Below, one piece after another: positions 48,521 through 56,231 of a DNA stretch of 64,000 bases (position 1 is the stretch's first letter; each line of letters opens with the position of its first letter). The stretch is from JAUSIF01 sp963711595 (GTDB lineage: Bacteria; Pseudomonadota; Alphaproteobacteria; Rhizobiales; Xanthobacteraceae). The notes below the pieces were generated by a model. The model was not told where the DNA came from. It ran no database searches and worked only from the letters and a program-made list of their open reading frames with translations. The stretch covers positions 62,001 to 126,000 of the forward strand of contig CAVQER010000007.1 in the NCBI GenBank assembly GCA_963711595.1, read 5' to 3'. The position numbers and the translations under genes were made by a program.

Positions 48521-49495
48521 TCAATCCGTCAAGGAAGGGTGCCAGAGGGCCAATAGGCCGTCAAGTTGCGCGCGCGCGGCGGCCTGGGTCAGCGCTTCAC
48601 TGGAAAGCAGCGTACCTAGCACAGGGATACCAAGGCTCTCAGCAAAGCTTCCCGCTATCCCAAGCCACCGGAACTCGGAACCGAGGCGGCCGCCGCGCCA
48701 GTCGCGAACCTTGAGATCGGCTGAAACGCCCTTGTTCTTTTCGAGCCATTCGCGAGCAGCGGGCTCGCCGCCGATTTCGTCGACAAGCTTCAAGGGAAGC
48801 GCCTGCCCCGCCGTGAACACGCGTCCGTCCGATGCGCTCGCAAGCTCCGCATCATTGAGCCGACGGCGCTCGCGAACGAGATCCTTGAACCAGGCGTAGC
48901 TGTCGAGCACGAGCGCCTGCATTGCCGCGCGCGCTTCCGGGCTGGTGGGCGAGTACGGGTTGGGCTCGGCCTTCAGAGGCGTCGACTTGATCTCTTCAAC
49001 CTTGACGCCGAGCGTGGTCAGGAGCTGGCTCACATTCGGATTCTGGAAGATCACGCCGATGGACCCGACGATCGCATTGCGATGCGCGAAAATGCGATCG
49101 GTGCCGAGAGCCGCTACGTAGCCGCCTGACGCCGCGAGCCCCTGTACGACAGCTACCACCGGCTTCTTCTCCGAGAGACGGCGCAATCCCTCGTAAAGCG
49201 ATTCCGAGCCGACGACCGTCCCGCCGGGACTATCGATCGAGACGATCACTGCCTTGGCGCCGGACTTCGCGATCCGTTCGAACATCTCGAGCCGCGCGCG
49301 GTCGGATCGGATCACGCCGCCGATCGTGACGCGCGCAACGTGCGACTGCAACTCGCCGAAATAGCCCGTGCCGCCGGTCGTGGCATAGATGCCCGCGATC
49401 AGCGCAACGACGGCCGCGACCGCGAACGTGCGCCACAGGGTGAGTTTCCGCCGTAGCCGGCGGCGGTCGACGATGGCGTCGGCATCCAATGACAT
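48521..49495 (-). CDS. sppA: Signal peptide peptidase SppA (36 kDa type)
   Basis: Inner-membrane serine protease that degrades cleaved signal peptides. It has 324 residues: a membrane anchor (about 23-40), then a Clp-like protease fold with IDSPGGTVVGSESLYEGL, catalytic Ser123 (AASGGYVAA), VGSIGVIF and the Lys175 region (IKSTPLKAEPNPYS). Ser-Lys dyad present. It lies 54 bases before ihfB. Confidence 0.92.
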   Translation of the reverse strand: MSLDADAIVDRRRLRRKLTLWRTFAVAAVVALIAGIYATTGGTGYFGELQSHVARVTIGGVIRSDRARLEMFERIAKSGAKAVIVSIDSPGGTVVGSESLYEGLRRLSEKKPVVAVVQGLAASGGYVAALGTDRIFAHRNAIVGSIGVIFQNPNVSQLLTTLGVKVEEIKSTPLKAEPNPYSPTSPEARAAMQALVLDSYAWFKDLVRERRRLNDAELASASDGRVFTAGQALPLKLVDEIGGEPAAREWLEKNKGVSADLKVRDWRGGRLGSEFRWLGIAGSFAESLGIPVLGTLLSSEALTQAAARAQLDGLLALWHPSLTD

Positions 49496-49611
49496 GAGGC
49501 CCTCCGGTCAGCGGCGAATCCTGCCGCACCGGGAAGGTACGGCGACGCCCATGGCGCCATCAAGGCATTGCTCCGGAAGGGGTAATCGAATCGCAAACGC
49601 GCGATCCGACT

Positions 49612-50172
49612 TCAGTTCTTGAGAAAGTCGTCGGCGGTAAAGAGGGAGGCGAAGGGGACGTCCGCTTTCGCGAACGATTCGCGCGCTCCCTCGAGGCGAT
49701 CCACGATCGAAAGCACGAGCACGACTTCGGCCCCCGCCTCGCGCGCGATCTCGACCGCCTGGATCGCGGAGCCGCCCGTGGTGGTCACGTCCTCGAGGAT
49801 CGCGACCCGCTTGCCCCTGAGATTCTCAGAGCCTTCGATGCGTTTTTTCGTGCCGTGATCCTTCACGGCCTTCCGCACGAAGAAGCCAGGCATCGGCCTG
49901 CCCTCGTCGTGGCTCGCGGCCGCGACGCAGGCGACCAAGGGCACGGCACCCATTTCCAGCCCACCCACATAGTCGACGCCAAAGTCGGAGAGACGCGCGA
50001 GCATCATCCGCGCGAGGAGCGAGGCGCCCTCGGGGTGAAACATCGTCGGCTTCAAGTCGAAGTAGAAATCGCTCTCGCGGCCGGAGGCGAGCACCACTTT
50101 GCGGCGTCCGAAGGAACGCTCCCGGATCAGGTCTTTCAGCCGGTCCCGGGTTGCCGCCGCGTGCTGCTTCAT
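49612..50172 (-). CDS. pyrE: Orotate phosphoribosyltransferase
   Basis: Transfers phosphoribosyl from PRPP to orotate in pyrimidine synthesis. It has 186 residues. The PRPP motif is AILEDVTTTGGSAIQAVE; the N-terminal GRESDFYFDLKPT and FFVRKAVKDHGTKK (catalytic Lys) are also visible. It lies between rpsA and sppA, an unusual place, suggesting rearrangement, though it could share rpsA's transcript (66-base gap). Confidence 0.93.
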   Translation of the reverse strand: MKQHAAATRDRLKDLIRERSFGRRKVVLASGRESDFYFDLKPTMFHPEGASLLARMMLARLSDFGVDYVGGLEMGAVPLVACVAAASHDEGRPMPGFFVRKAVKDHGTKKRIEGSENLRGKRVAILEDVTTTGGSAIQAVEIAREAGAEVVLVLSIVDRLEGARESFAKADVPFASLFTADDFLKN

Positions 50173-50238
50173 GGCTCGATTGCCGAGAGCCTGAACTTTG
50201 TGGAAGAGCCGCGGCTGTGACTGCCGTGCGGCCCGCGA

Positions 50239-51948
50239 TCACTCTTTCTTGTCGCCGGTGCGCTGTTTCAGCGCGCTGCCAAGGATATCGCCGAGCGTCG
50301 CGCCGGAGTCGGAAGAGCCGTACTGCGCGACAGCCTCCTTCTCTTCGGCGATTTCCAGCGCCTTGATCGACACCGATACCTTGCGTGCACGCTTGTCGAA
50401 GAGCGTGACGCGGGCATCGACCTTGTCGCCGACGGCGAAACGTTCTGCGCGCTGCTCCGATCGATCGCGCGCGAGGTCCGACCGCTTGATGAATGACGTG
50501 AGGTCGGATCCGATGATCTTCACGTCGATTCCGCTCTCCTGCACGGCAGTGACTTCGCAGGTCACGACCGCGCCCTTCTTGAGATCGCCGGCCTGAGCGA
50601 ACGGATCGCCCTGGAGCTGCTTGACCCCGAGCGAGATGCGCTCCTTCTCGACGTCGACGTCGAGGACGACGACCTTCACCATGTCGCCCTTCTTGTATTC
50701 CTCGATCACCTGCTCGCCGGGACGATTCCAGTCGAGGTCGGAGAGGTGAACCATGCCGTCCACGTCGCCCTCGAGGCCAAGGAAGAGACCGAACTCGGTC
50801 TTGTTCTTGACCTCGCCCTCGATGTTCGAGCCGACGGGGTGCTTTTCGGCGAAGCTCTCCCACGGATTGGCGAGCGTCTGCTTCAGGCCGAGCGAAATGC
50901 GGCGCTTAACCGGATCGACTTCGAGGATCGCGACTTCGACCTCTTGCGAGGTGGAAACGATCTTGCCTGGATGCACGTTTTTCTTGGTCCACGACATCTC
51001 GGAGACGTGCACGAGCCCTTCGATGCCCGGCTCGAGCTCCACGAACGCGCCGTAGTCCGTGATGTTGGTGACGCGGCCCTTGACCTTGGTCCCAACCGGA
51101 TACTTCGCCTCGATGCCTTCCCACGGATCGCCCTGCAGCTGTTTCATGCCGAGGGAGATGCGGTGGGTTTCGTGATTGATCTTGATAATTTTGACCTTAA
51201 CGGTCTGGCCGATTGCCAATACTTCGGTCGGATGATTGACGCGGCGCCACGCGATGTCGGTGACGTGCAGGAGACCGTCGATGCCACCCAGATCGACGAA
51301 CGCTCCGTAATCGGTGATGTTCTTCACGACGCCGTCGACGACCTGACCTTCTTCAAGACTCGACACGAGTTCCTGGCGCTGGCCGGCGCGCGTCTCTTCG
51401 AGAACGGTCCGGCGCGAGACGACGATGTTGCCGCGCCGACGATCCATCTTGAGGATCTGGAACGGCTGCTGATTGTGCATGAGTGGGCCGATGTCGCGGA
51501 TCGGCCGGATGTCGACCTGGCTGCGCGGCAGAAAGGCGACAGCGCCGTCGAGATCCACGGTGTAGCCACCCTTCACCTGGTTGAAGATGACGCCCGTGAC
51601 CTTCTCGTTGTTCTGGAATGCCTTCTCGAGGCGAACCCAGGACTCCTCGCGGCGCGCCTTGTCGCGCGACAGTACCGCTTCACCCAGGGCATTTTCGATA
51701 CGGTCGAGGAAAACTTCGACTTCGTCGCCGACCTTCAGCGCGGTGTCGCGGCCCGGACCGGCGAATTCCTTGAGCGGCACGCGGCCCTCGGTCTTCAGAC
51801 CGATGTCGATGACGGCGATGTCTTTCTCGATCGCGACGACCTTGCCCTTGACGACGGATCCTTCGTGCAGATCGACGCGTCCGAAGGACTCTTCGAGCAG
51901 GGCAGCAAAATCCTCCCTGGTAGGTTGCTGGGTGGCGGTAGCGGGCAT
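50239..51948 (-). CDS. rpsA: 30S ribosomal protein S1
   Basis: Binds mRNA for translation initiation. It has 569 residues with six S1/OB-fold repeats. The third to fifth show the typical GxVxxITDYGAFVEL and G(L/M)VH(V/L)S pattern, for example VKGRVTNITDYGAFVELEP. A GAGGAG ribosome binding site precedes the ATG at 51948. It follows cmk by 49 bases; a strong hairpin occupies that gap and could control rpsA. Length matches proteobacterial S1. Confidence 0.97.
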   Translation of the reverse strand: MPATATQQPTREDFAALLEESFGRVDLHEGSVVKGKVVAIEKDIAVIDIGLKTEGRVPLKEFAGPGRDTALKVGDEVEVFLDRIENALGEAVLSRDKARREESWVRLEKAFQNNEKVTGVIFNQVKGGYTVDLDGAVAFLPRSQVDIRPIRDIGPLMHNQQPFQILKMDRRRGNIVVSRRTVLEETRAGQRQELVSSLEEGQVVDGVVKNITDYGAFVDLGGIDGLLHVTDIAWRRVNHPTEVLAIGQTVKVKIIKINHETHRISLGMKQLQGDPWEGIEAKYPVGTKVKGRVTNITDYGAFVELEPGIEGLVHVSEMSWTKKNVHPGKIVSTSQEVEVAILEVDPVKRRISLGLKQTLANPWESFAEKHPVGSNIEGEVKNKTEFGLFLGLEGDVDGMVHLSDLDWNRPGEQVIEEYKKGDMVKVVVLDVDVEKERISLGVKQLQGDPFAQAGDLKKGAVVTCEVTAVQESGIDVKIIGSDLTSFIKRSDLARDRSEQRAERFAVGDKVDARVTLFDKRARKVSVSIKALEIAEEKEAVAQYGSSDSGATLGDILGSALKQRTGDKKE

Positions 51949-51967
51949 TCACTCTCCTCAATGACAA

Positions 51968-51994
51968 ACAGGGCGCGGGCTGCCCGCACCCTGT
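51968..51994 (-). other. Strong hairpin between cmk and rpsA
   Basis: ACAGGG (51968-51973) and GCGGGC (51975-51980) pair with GCCCGC (51982-51987) and CCCTGT (51989-51994), one C-A mismatch between the two blocks. On the minus strand it is followed by TTTGTC and, within 20 bases, the rpsA start. It may be a weak terminator or an S1 control element; the sequence does not decide. Confidence 0.5.
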
Positions 51995-51997
51995 CAT

Positions 51998-52615
51998 TCA
52001 CACTCTGCGGACGATCCTCAGGGCCTCCTGGAATGCGGCCTCTATATCCAATGCGGTGGTATCGAGCAAGACCGCATCTGGCGCGGGTTTCAGAGGCGCC
52101 ACCGCGCGAGCCGTGTCGCGCTCGTCGCGTCGCCGAATGTCGGCCAGCACCTCTTCGTAGGTGGTCTTCTCGCCCCGTTCCGTCAGCTCCTTGTGCCGGC
52201 GGGCGGCGCGGGCTTCCGCGGTCGCAACGACGAAAAGCTTTACGTCAGCATTGGGGCAGACAACCGTTCCGGTATCGCGTCCATCGAGGACTGCGCCCCC
52301 CGGGTTCTGCGCGAAGGTGCGCTGAATGCTGAGCAGCGCGGCGCGCACCTCGGGCATAGCCGCAACGCGCGAGGCGGCCTCCCCCACTTCACTGCCGAGA
52401 AGGCTATCGCGGGCGATGGAATCAATTTTGATCGCCTGCGCCGCAGCCGCGGCGGCCGTCACATCGTCGAGCGCACGACCGTCGGCAAGCAATCGGTCAC
52501 CGACCGCCCGATAGAGCAAGCCCGTGTCGAGATGAGGGATACCAAGGTGCTTACCGAGTCGGTAAGCGAGCGTTCCCTTTCCCGAGGCTGCGGGCCCGTC
52601 GATCGTGATGACCAT
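51998..52615 (-). CDS. cmk: Cytidylate kinase
   Basis: Phosphorylates CMP and dCMP. It has 205 residues with P loop IDGPAASGKGTLAYRLG, the LDTGLLYRAVG motif, DGRDTGTVVCPNADVKLFV and the lid region RRDERDTARAVAPLKPA. Directly after aroA (three-base gap) and before rpsA, the usual aroA-cmk-rpsA operon. Confidence 0.96.
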   Translation of the reverse strand: MVITIDGPAASGKGTLAYRLGKHLGIPHLDTGLLYRAVGDRLLADGRALDDVTAAAAAAQAIKIDSIARDSLLGSEVGEAASRVAAMPEVRAALLSIQRTFAQNPGGAVLDGRDTGTVVCPNADVKLFVVATAEARAARRHKELTERGEKTTYEEVLADIRRRDERDTARAVAPLKPAPDAVLLDTTALDIEAAFQEALRIVRRV

Positions 52616-52618
52616 CGG

Positions 52619-53974
52619 CTAGCCGAGTTCGGCGCCGAGCCGCGCCATCTGTTCGGTGAACCCCGGGAAGCTCGTGGCGACGAAGGACGCATCGTCGACC
52701 GTCACTGGCTTCTCGCTGGCGAGACCCATCACGAGAAAGCTCATCGCGATGCGATGATCCATGCGCGTCGCGACCTTGCCGCCGCCTTTTGCCCGGCTAC
52801 GACCCTGCACAATGAGATCGTCGCCGGAAATCTCCACATCCACGCCATTCGCGCGGAGGCCAGCCGCGATCGCCGCAAGACGATCGGATTCCTTTACGCG
52901 CAATTCGGCAAGTCCGCGCATGCGCGTCACGCCCTCGGCAAAGCTCGCGGCGACCGCAAGCACCGGGTATTCGTCGATCATAGAAGGCGCGCGTTGCGCT
53001 GGCACGTCCACGCCCTTCAGCGCGGACGCGCGGACGCGGAGGTCGGCAACCGCCTCTCCGCCTTCTTGCCGGCGATCGAGCTCTTCCACGGACGCACCCA
53101 TTTCGCGCAGGGTATCGAGAAGGCCCGTGCGCAGTGGATTCGCCAAAACACCTTCGAGGACCAATTCGGAGCCCGGCACGACAAGTGCGGCAACGAGCGG
53201 AAACGCCGCCGAGGACGGATCGGCCGGCACGACGACGCGCTGCGGAGTGAGCTCCGGCCTGCCCTTCAGGGTGATGCGGTTTCCGTGTGCGCCTTCGCGC
53301 GCACTTACGACCTCCGCTCCGAAATGCCTCAGCATCCGCTCGGTGTGATCCCGCGTCGCTTCCTTCTCGACCACGATCGTCTCGCCGGGCGCGGCAAGCC
53401 CGCAGAACAAGACGGCGGATTTCACCTGAGCCGACGGCACCGGACTTTCGAACTCGATCGGAATTGGATCGCGGGCGCCGCGAAGCCGCATTGGCAAGCG
53501 GCCGCCATCCCCCTCCGCGAGAACCTGCGCACCCATGCGAAGGAGCGGATCAACCACACGGCGCATCGGCCGCCGTCGCAAGCTGGCGTCGCCGTCAAAT
53601 GCTGCCTCGATCGGATGGCCGGCAACGACGCCCATCGCGAGCCGCGCGCCGGTCCCTGCGTTGCCGAAATCAAGGGGCCCGGCGGGCGCGAGCAGCGTTC
53701 CGATCCCGGTACCCCACACCCGCCATCGGCCCGGCCCGGTGCGATCAACGGACGCGCCCAGGGCGGCGCAAGCGCGCGCGGTCGCGAGAACGTCCTCGCC
53801 CTCGAGCAGCCCCTCGATCTCGGTCGGGCCCACTGCGAGCAGGCCGACCAGAAGCGCCCGATGCGAGATCGACTTGTCGCCTGGCACGCGAATGCGCCCC
53901 GAAATGTGCGATGAGCGGCGGGCAGTCAGCGGCGCCGGAGCAGGCTTTTCAACGGCGGGCGCGGCCGTCGGCAT
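52619..53974 (-). CDS. aroA: 3-phosphoshikimate 1-carboxyvinyltransferase (EPSP synthase)
   Basis: Joins shikimate-3-phosphate and PEP in chorismate synthesis. It has 451 residues from the ATG at 53974, with GAGGAG seven bases upstream; the open frame extends 38 codons further but without family resemblance. Active-site motifs: PGDKSISHRA (Lys34, Arg39), LDFGNAGTGARLAMG, SAQVKSAVLFCGL, MIDEYPVLAVAA, ELRVKESDRLAA and DHRIAMSFLVMGL. The overall pattern matches class II EPSP synthases, but the residue equivalent to the CP4 Ala100 is Gly107. aroA-cmk-rpsA operon. Confidence 0.95.
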   Translation of the reverse strand: MPTAAPAVEKPAPAPLTARRSSHISGRIRVPGDKSISHRALLVGLLAVGPTEIEGLLEGEDVLATARACAALGASVDRTGPGRWRVWGTGIGTLLAPAGPLDFGNAGTGARLAMGVVAGHPIEAAFDGDASLRRRPMRRVVDPLLRMGAQVLAEGDGGRLPMRLRGARDPIPIEFESPVPSAQVKSAVLFCGLAAPGETIVVEKEATRDHTERMLRHFGAEVVSAREGAHGNRITLKGRPELTPQRVVVPADPSSAAFPLVAALVVPGSELVLEGVLANPLRTGLLDTLREMGASVEELDRRQEGGEAVADLRVRASALKGVDVPAQRAPSMIDEYPVLAVAASFAEGVTRMRGLAELRVKESDRLAAIAAGLRANGVDVEISGDDLIVQGRSRAKGGGKVATRMDHRIAMSFLVMGLASEKPVTVDDASFVATSFPGFTEQMARLGAELG

Positions 53975-54117
53975 CGAAATCTCCTCGCGAATGACGGAGC
54001 CTCTAGCACGCGCCTTGCGGACCGTCACCGATGCGGGTCTTGTGCTTTTCGGCCTTGACAGCCATTTGAGCGCAGTCCATGGAGGCACCCATTTTTCCGA
54101 AGCGAGGAGCGCGTGTA

Positions 54118-54522
54118 GTGGCGAAGCAAGAGCTTGGCCTCAAGCGAATTTGCGGAAATTGCGGGACAAAGTACTACGACCTTGCCCGCGATCCCATTGT
54201 CTGTCCGAAGTGCGGCACCGCCTATGTGCCGACCGCGGCGTCAGCGCGTGCTTCTGCCCGCGCCGAGCCCGTGGCGGCTGTGGTCGCCGAAGAGCCCGAG
54301 CTTGTAGTACCGGCCGGCGCCGAAGTTATCTCTCTCGAAGAGGCGGATGCCGAGGCCACTGGAAAGAAGAAGGTACCGGCGACCGCGGAAGCCGAAGGCG
54401 ATGAAGAGGTGGAGGTCGCAGGCGCCGAAGAAGACGATACCTTCCTCGAGACGGAGGAAGAGGAATCGGGCGATGTCTCCGACATCATCGGCGAGAAGCT
54501 CGAGGAAGACGAGGAATCCTAA
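54118..54522 (+). CDS. TIGR02300-family protein with zinc ribbon and acidic tail
   Basis: Conserved alphaproteobacterial protein of unknown function, 134 residues. I chose GTG 54118 (VAKQELGLKRIC) because homologues begin near this point and an AGGAG lies nine bases upstream; ATG 54079 would add 13. Two CxxC pairs (ICGNCGTKYYDLARDP and VCPKCGTAYVP) form a likely zinc ribbon at residues 10-40. The rest is low-complexity and very acidic (GDEEVEVAGAEEDDTFLE). It is divergent from aroA. Confidence 0.85.
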   Translation: MAKQELGLKRICGNCGTKYYDLARDPIVCPKCGTAYVPTAASARASARAEPVAAVVAEEPELVVPAGAEVISLEEADAEATGKKKVPATAEAEGDEEVEVAGAEEDDTFLETEEEESGDVSDIIGEKLEEDEES

Positions 54523-54628
54523 GTCCACTTGAGCCGGTCTGGGGCCTGTGCTTGAACGGATTGGCTCGAATTTGCCGCTGGTGCGTTCGTGGCGTCGCCG
54601 CATTCGCACTCCCAATCGGCGGACGCGT

Positions 54629-54704
<76 letters not shown>

Positions 54705-54747
54705 ACTTCCCCGCGCTGAACCCTTTGAACAGCCGGACTTTTCGCGC

Positions 54748-54776
54748 CTTGCGGCGTCATTTTGCAATAACCATAT
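54748..54776 (+). promoter_or_regulatory. Candidate heat-shock (RpoH) promoter for the small heat-shock gene
   Basis: CTTG at 54748-54751 and CCATAT at 54771-54776 are 19 bases apart, resembling alphaproteobacterial sigma-32 promoters (CTTG, then CYTATNT/CCATNT). Its position gives a leader of roughly 75 bases that contains the thermometer described next. Confidence 0.5.
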
Positions 54777-54809
54777 GATTCCGAGACCCAAGACCTAACG
54801 GCTTGGATC

Positions 54810-54858
54810 TGGGGTGCTGAAACGGGCCCCACAAAGTCGCTCATGGAGGACTTTGCCG
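54810..54858 (+). promoter_or_regulatory. ROSE-like RNA thermometer in the hsp20 leader
   Basis: Two hairpins lie just before the hsp20 start. The first pairs TGGGG (54810-54814) with CCCCA (54827-54831). The second pairs AAAGTC (54833-54838) with GACTTT (54849-54854) and CTC (54840-54842) with GAG (54846-54848), with G54839 bulged and a three-base loop. It buries the ribosome binding site GGAGGA (54845-54850). The bulged G in a UYGCU motif opposite the ribosome binding site is the hallmark of ROSE elements, which melt on heating to allow translation of small heat-shock genes in rhizobia. Confidence 0.75.
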
Positions 54859-55302
54859 ATGTCACGGATCCCAGCGCTGTCGAGCCCATTTCTGCTCGGC
54901 TTCGACGAAATTGAGCGCGCGCTCGACCGCGTGGTCAAAGGGGCCGACGGCTACCCCCCATACAATATCGAGCGATTGCCGCGCGAAGGAAACCGTCCCG
55001 AGCGTCTGCGCATTACCTTGGCAGTGGCCGGGTTCTCTGCGGATACGCTCGACGTTTCCGTGGAAGAGAAAGAGCTTGCGATTCGCGGACGCCAGGCCGA
55101 CGAGGACAAAGGTCGCGTGTTTCTCCATCGCGGCATCGCCGCGCGGCAGTTTCAACGCACTTTCGTGCTCGCAGACGGGATGGAGGTGGCTGGCGCCGAG
55201 TTGAAGGACGGACTGCTTTCGATCGACCTGGAGCGACCCGAGACCGCGCGCGTAGCGCGCCGTATCGAGATCGCGTCGGCTCGATCAAAGGACGGGGCGT
55301 GA
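54859..55302 (+). CDS. Small heat-shock protein (Hsp20)
   Basis: ATP-independent chaperone of the alpha-crystallin family, 147 residues from the ATG at 54859. The GGAGGA ribosome binding site is in the thermometer hairpin. The alpha-crystallin domain covers about 40-135: PPYNIERLP, RITLAVAGFSADTLDVSVEEKEL, the FLHRGIAARQFQRTF strand and the conserved AELKDGLLSIDLER. The first 15 codons of the longer open frame are leader. It is followed directly by the DUF1150 gene. Confidence 0.93.
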   Translation: MSRIPALSSPFLLGFDEIERALDRVVKGADGYPPYNIERLPREGNRPERLRITLAVAGFSADTLDVSVEEKELAIRGRQADEDKGRVFLHRGIAARQFQRTFVLADGMEVAGAELKDGLLSIDLERPETARVARRIEIASARSKDGA

Positions 55303-55320
55303 GTGAAGGAGTACGAGGCT

Positions 55321-55587
55321 ATGAACAAGAACATCGAGCACGAGACTGAAACCACGCTGAGCGAAGAGGCATTCGCCGTGCTCGGCGGTGGTGAGATTGC
55401 CTATGTGCGCCCGATTCGCTCCGAGGAAGTGCGAGCACTGTTCCCGCAGGCGCCGGCCCTGGCACCCGGCATGAAATTGTTCTCGCTGCATGCAGCCGAC
55501 GGCACGCCGATCATGGTGACCGACAGCCGTGCGGCAGCCGAAGCCAATGCTCGCGAACAGGAACTCGACACGGTCAGCGTCCACTAA
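55321..55587 (+). CDS. DUF1150 family protein
   Basis: An 88-residue protein of unknown function, family DUF1150, usually found next to hsp20 in Hyphomicrobiales. I chose ATG 55321 because it has AAGGAG nine bases upstream; GTG 55303, immediately after the hsp20 stop, is the alternative. Seen: LSEEAFAVLGGGEIAYVRPI and LFSLHAADGTPIMVTDSRAAAEANA. Co-transcription with hsp20 suggests a heat-stress role, but the function is unknown. Confidence 0.85.
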   Translation: MNKNIEHETETTLSEEAFAVLGGGEIAYVRPIRSEEVRALFPQAPALAPGMKLFSLHAADGTPIMVTDSRAAAEANAREQELDTVSVH

Positions 55588-55608
55588 CCGCGCTGCACTG
55601 AAATCTGC

Positions 55609-55643
55609 GATCCCGGGCGGGCCACAAGGCTCGACCCGGGATC
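55609..55643. repeat. Long hairpin between convergent genes
   Basis: GATCCCGGG (55609-55617) and CCCGGGATC (55635-55643) are perfect complements, and inside them CGGGCC (55618-55623) pairs with GGCTCG (55628-55633) by one G-U pair, with an ACAA loop and one bulged A. It stands between DUF1150 (+) and ptsN (-). There is no T run on either strand, so a two-way stem-loop terminator or a repeat-type palindrome are both possible. Confidence 0.6.
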
Positions 55644-55655
55644 AAATACGTCTGG

Positions 55656-56117
55656 CTAGGCCGCGTGGCTGGTGGAGGGGGCGGTCAACAGCGTGTAAAT
55701 CGCGTCACGATCCTTCGCGCCGCGCAGTTTTTCCGCAACCTTCTCATCGCGCAACAGGCGCGCAATACGAGCGAGCGCCTTCAGATGGTCGGCGCCGGCG
55801 CCTTCTGGTGCGAGCAACAGAAACAACAGATCGACGGGTTCGCCGTCGAGTGCATCGAAGTCGATCGGCTTCTCGAGGCGCGCGAACAGTCCGACCAGCC
55901 GGTCGAGCTTCGCGAGCTTTCCATGGGGAATCGCAACGCCGTGACCGATGCTCGTGGAACCAAGCCGCTCCCGCTGGAGAAGCGTTTCGAAGATTTCCCG
56001 ATCGCTGCGACCGGATGCTTCCGCGGCGCGCGCCGCGAGTTCCTGAAGCGCCTGCTTCTTGTTCTTCACTTTCAGCGCAGGCAAGACCGCCGCAACGGCC
56101 AGAAGGTCATTGAGCAT
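55656..56117 (-). CDS. ptsN: PTS-Ntr EIIA protein PtsN
   Basis: Phosphorylated regulator of the nitrogen phosphotransferase system, 153 residues from the ATG at 56117 (MLNDLLAVAAVLPAL); upstream codons in the frame lack resemblance. The phospho-accepting His65 is in STSIGHGVAIPHGKL; the usual DLLFLLLAPEGAGADHLKALARIARLL follows. It lies 114 bases after rpoN. In most relatives a ribosome-hibernation gene (hpf) sits between the two; it is absent here. Confidence 0.93.
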   Translation of the reverse strand: MLNDLLAVAAVLPALKVKNKKQALQELAARAAEASGRSDREIFETLLQRERLGSTSIGHGVAIPHGKLAKLDRLVGLFARLEKPIDFDALDGEPVDLLFLLLAPEGAGADHLKALARIARLLRDEKVAEKLRGAKDRDAIYTLLTAPSTSHAA

Positions 56118-56231
56118 GAGTTGATTCCGTTGCGAATTCGCAGCGAAGCGGCGCATGCGGGATTCGAAGGCGCGGGACCATAGGTGGCGACCCTCGCGGG
56201 GTCAATGCCTCGTGAAAGGCCGATCTGGTGT

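Noticed and set aside
50746..52332. 528-codon plus-strand open frame antisense to rpsA and cmk
   Set aside because: Shadow of well-conserved S1 repeats in high-GC DNA.
52193..53914. 573-codon plus-strand open frame antisense to aroA
   Set aside because: His/Arg-rich composition and full overlap with a conserved gene.
54735..54765. Terminator after tRNA-Ala
   Set aside because: The possible GCGCC/GGCG stem is short and its T run only four bases; the same bases fit the candidate RpoH promoter better.
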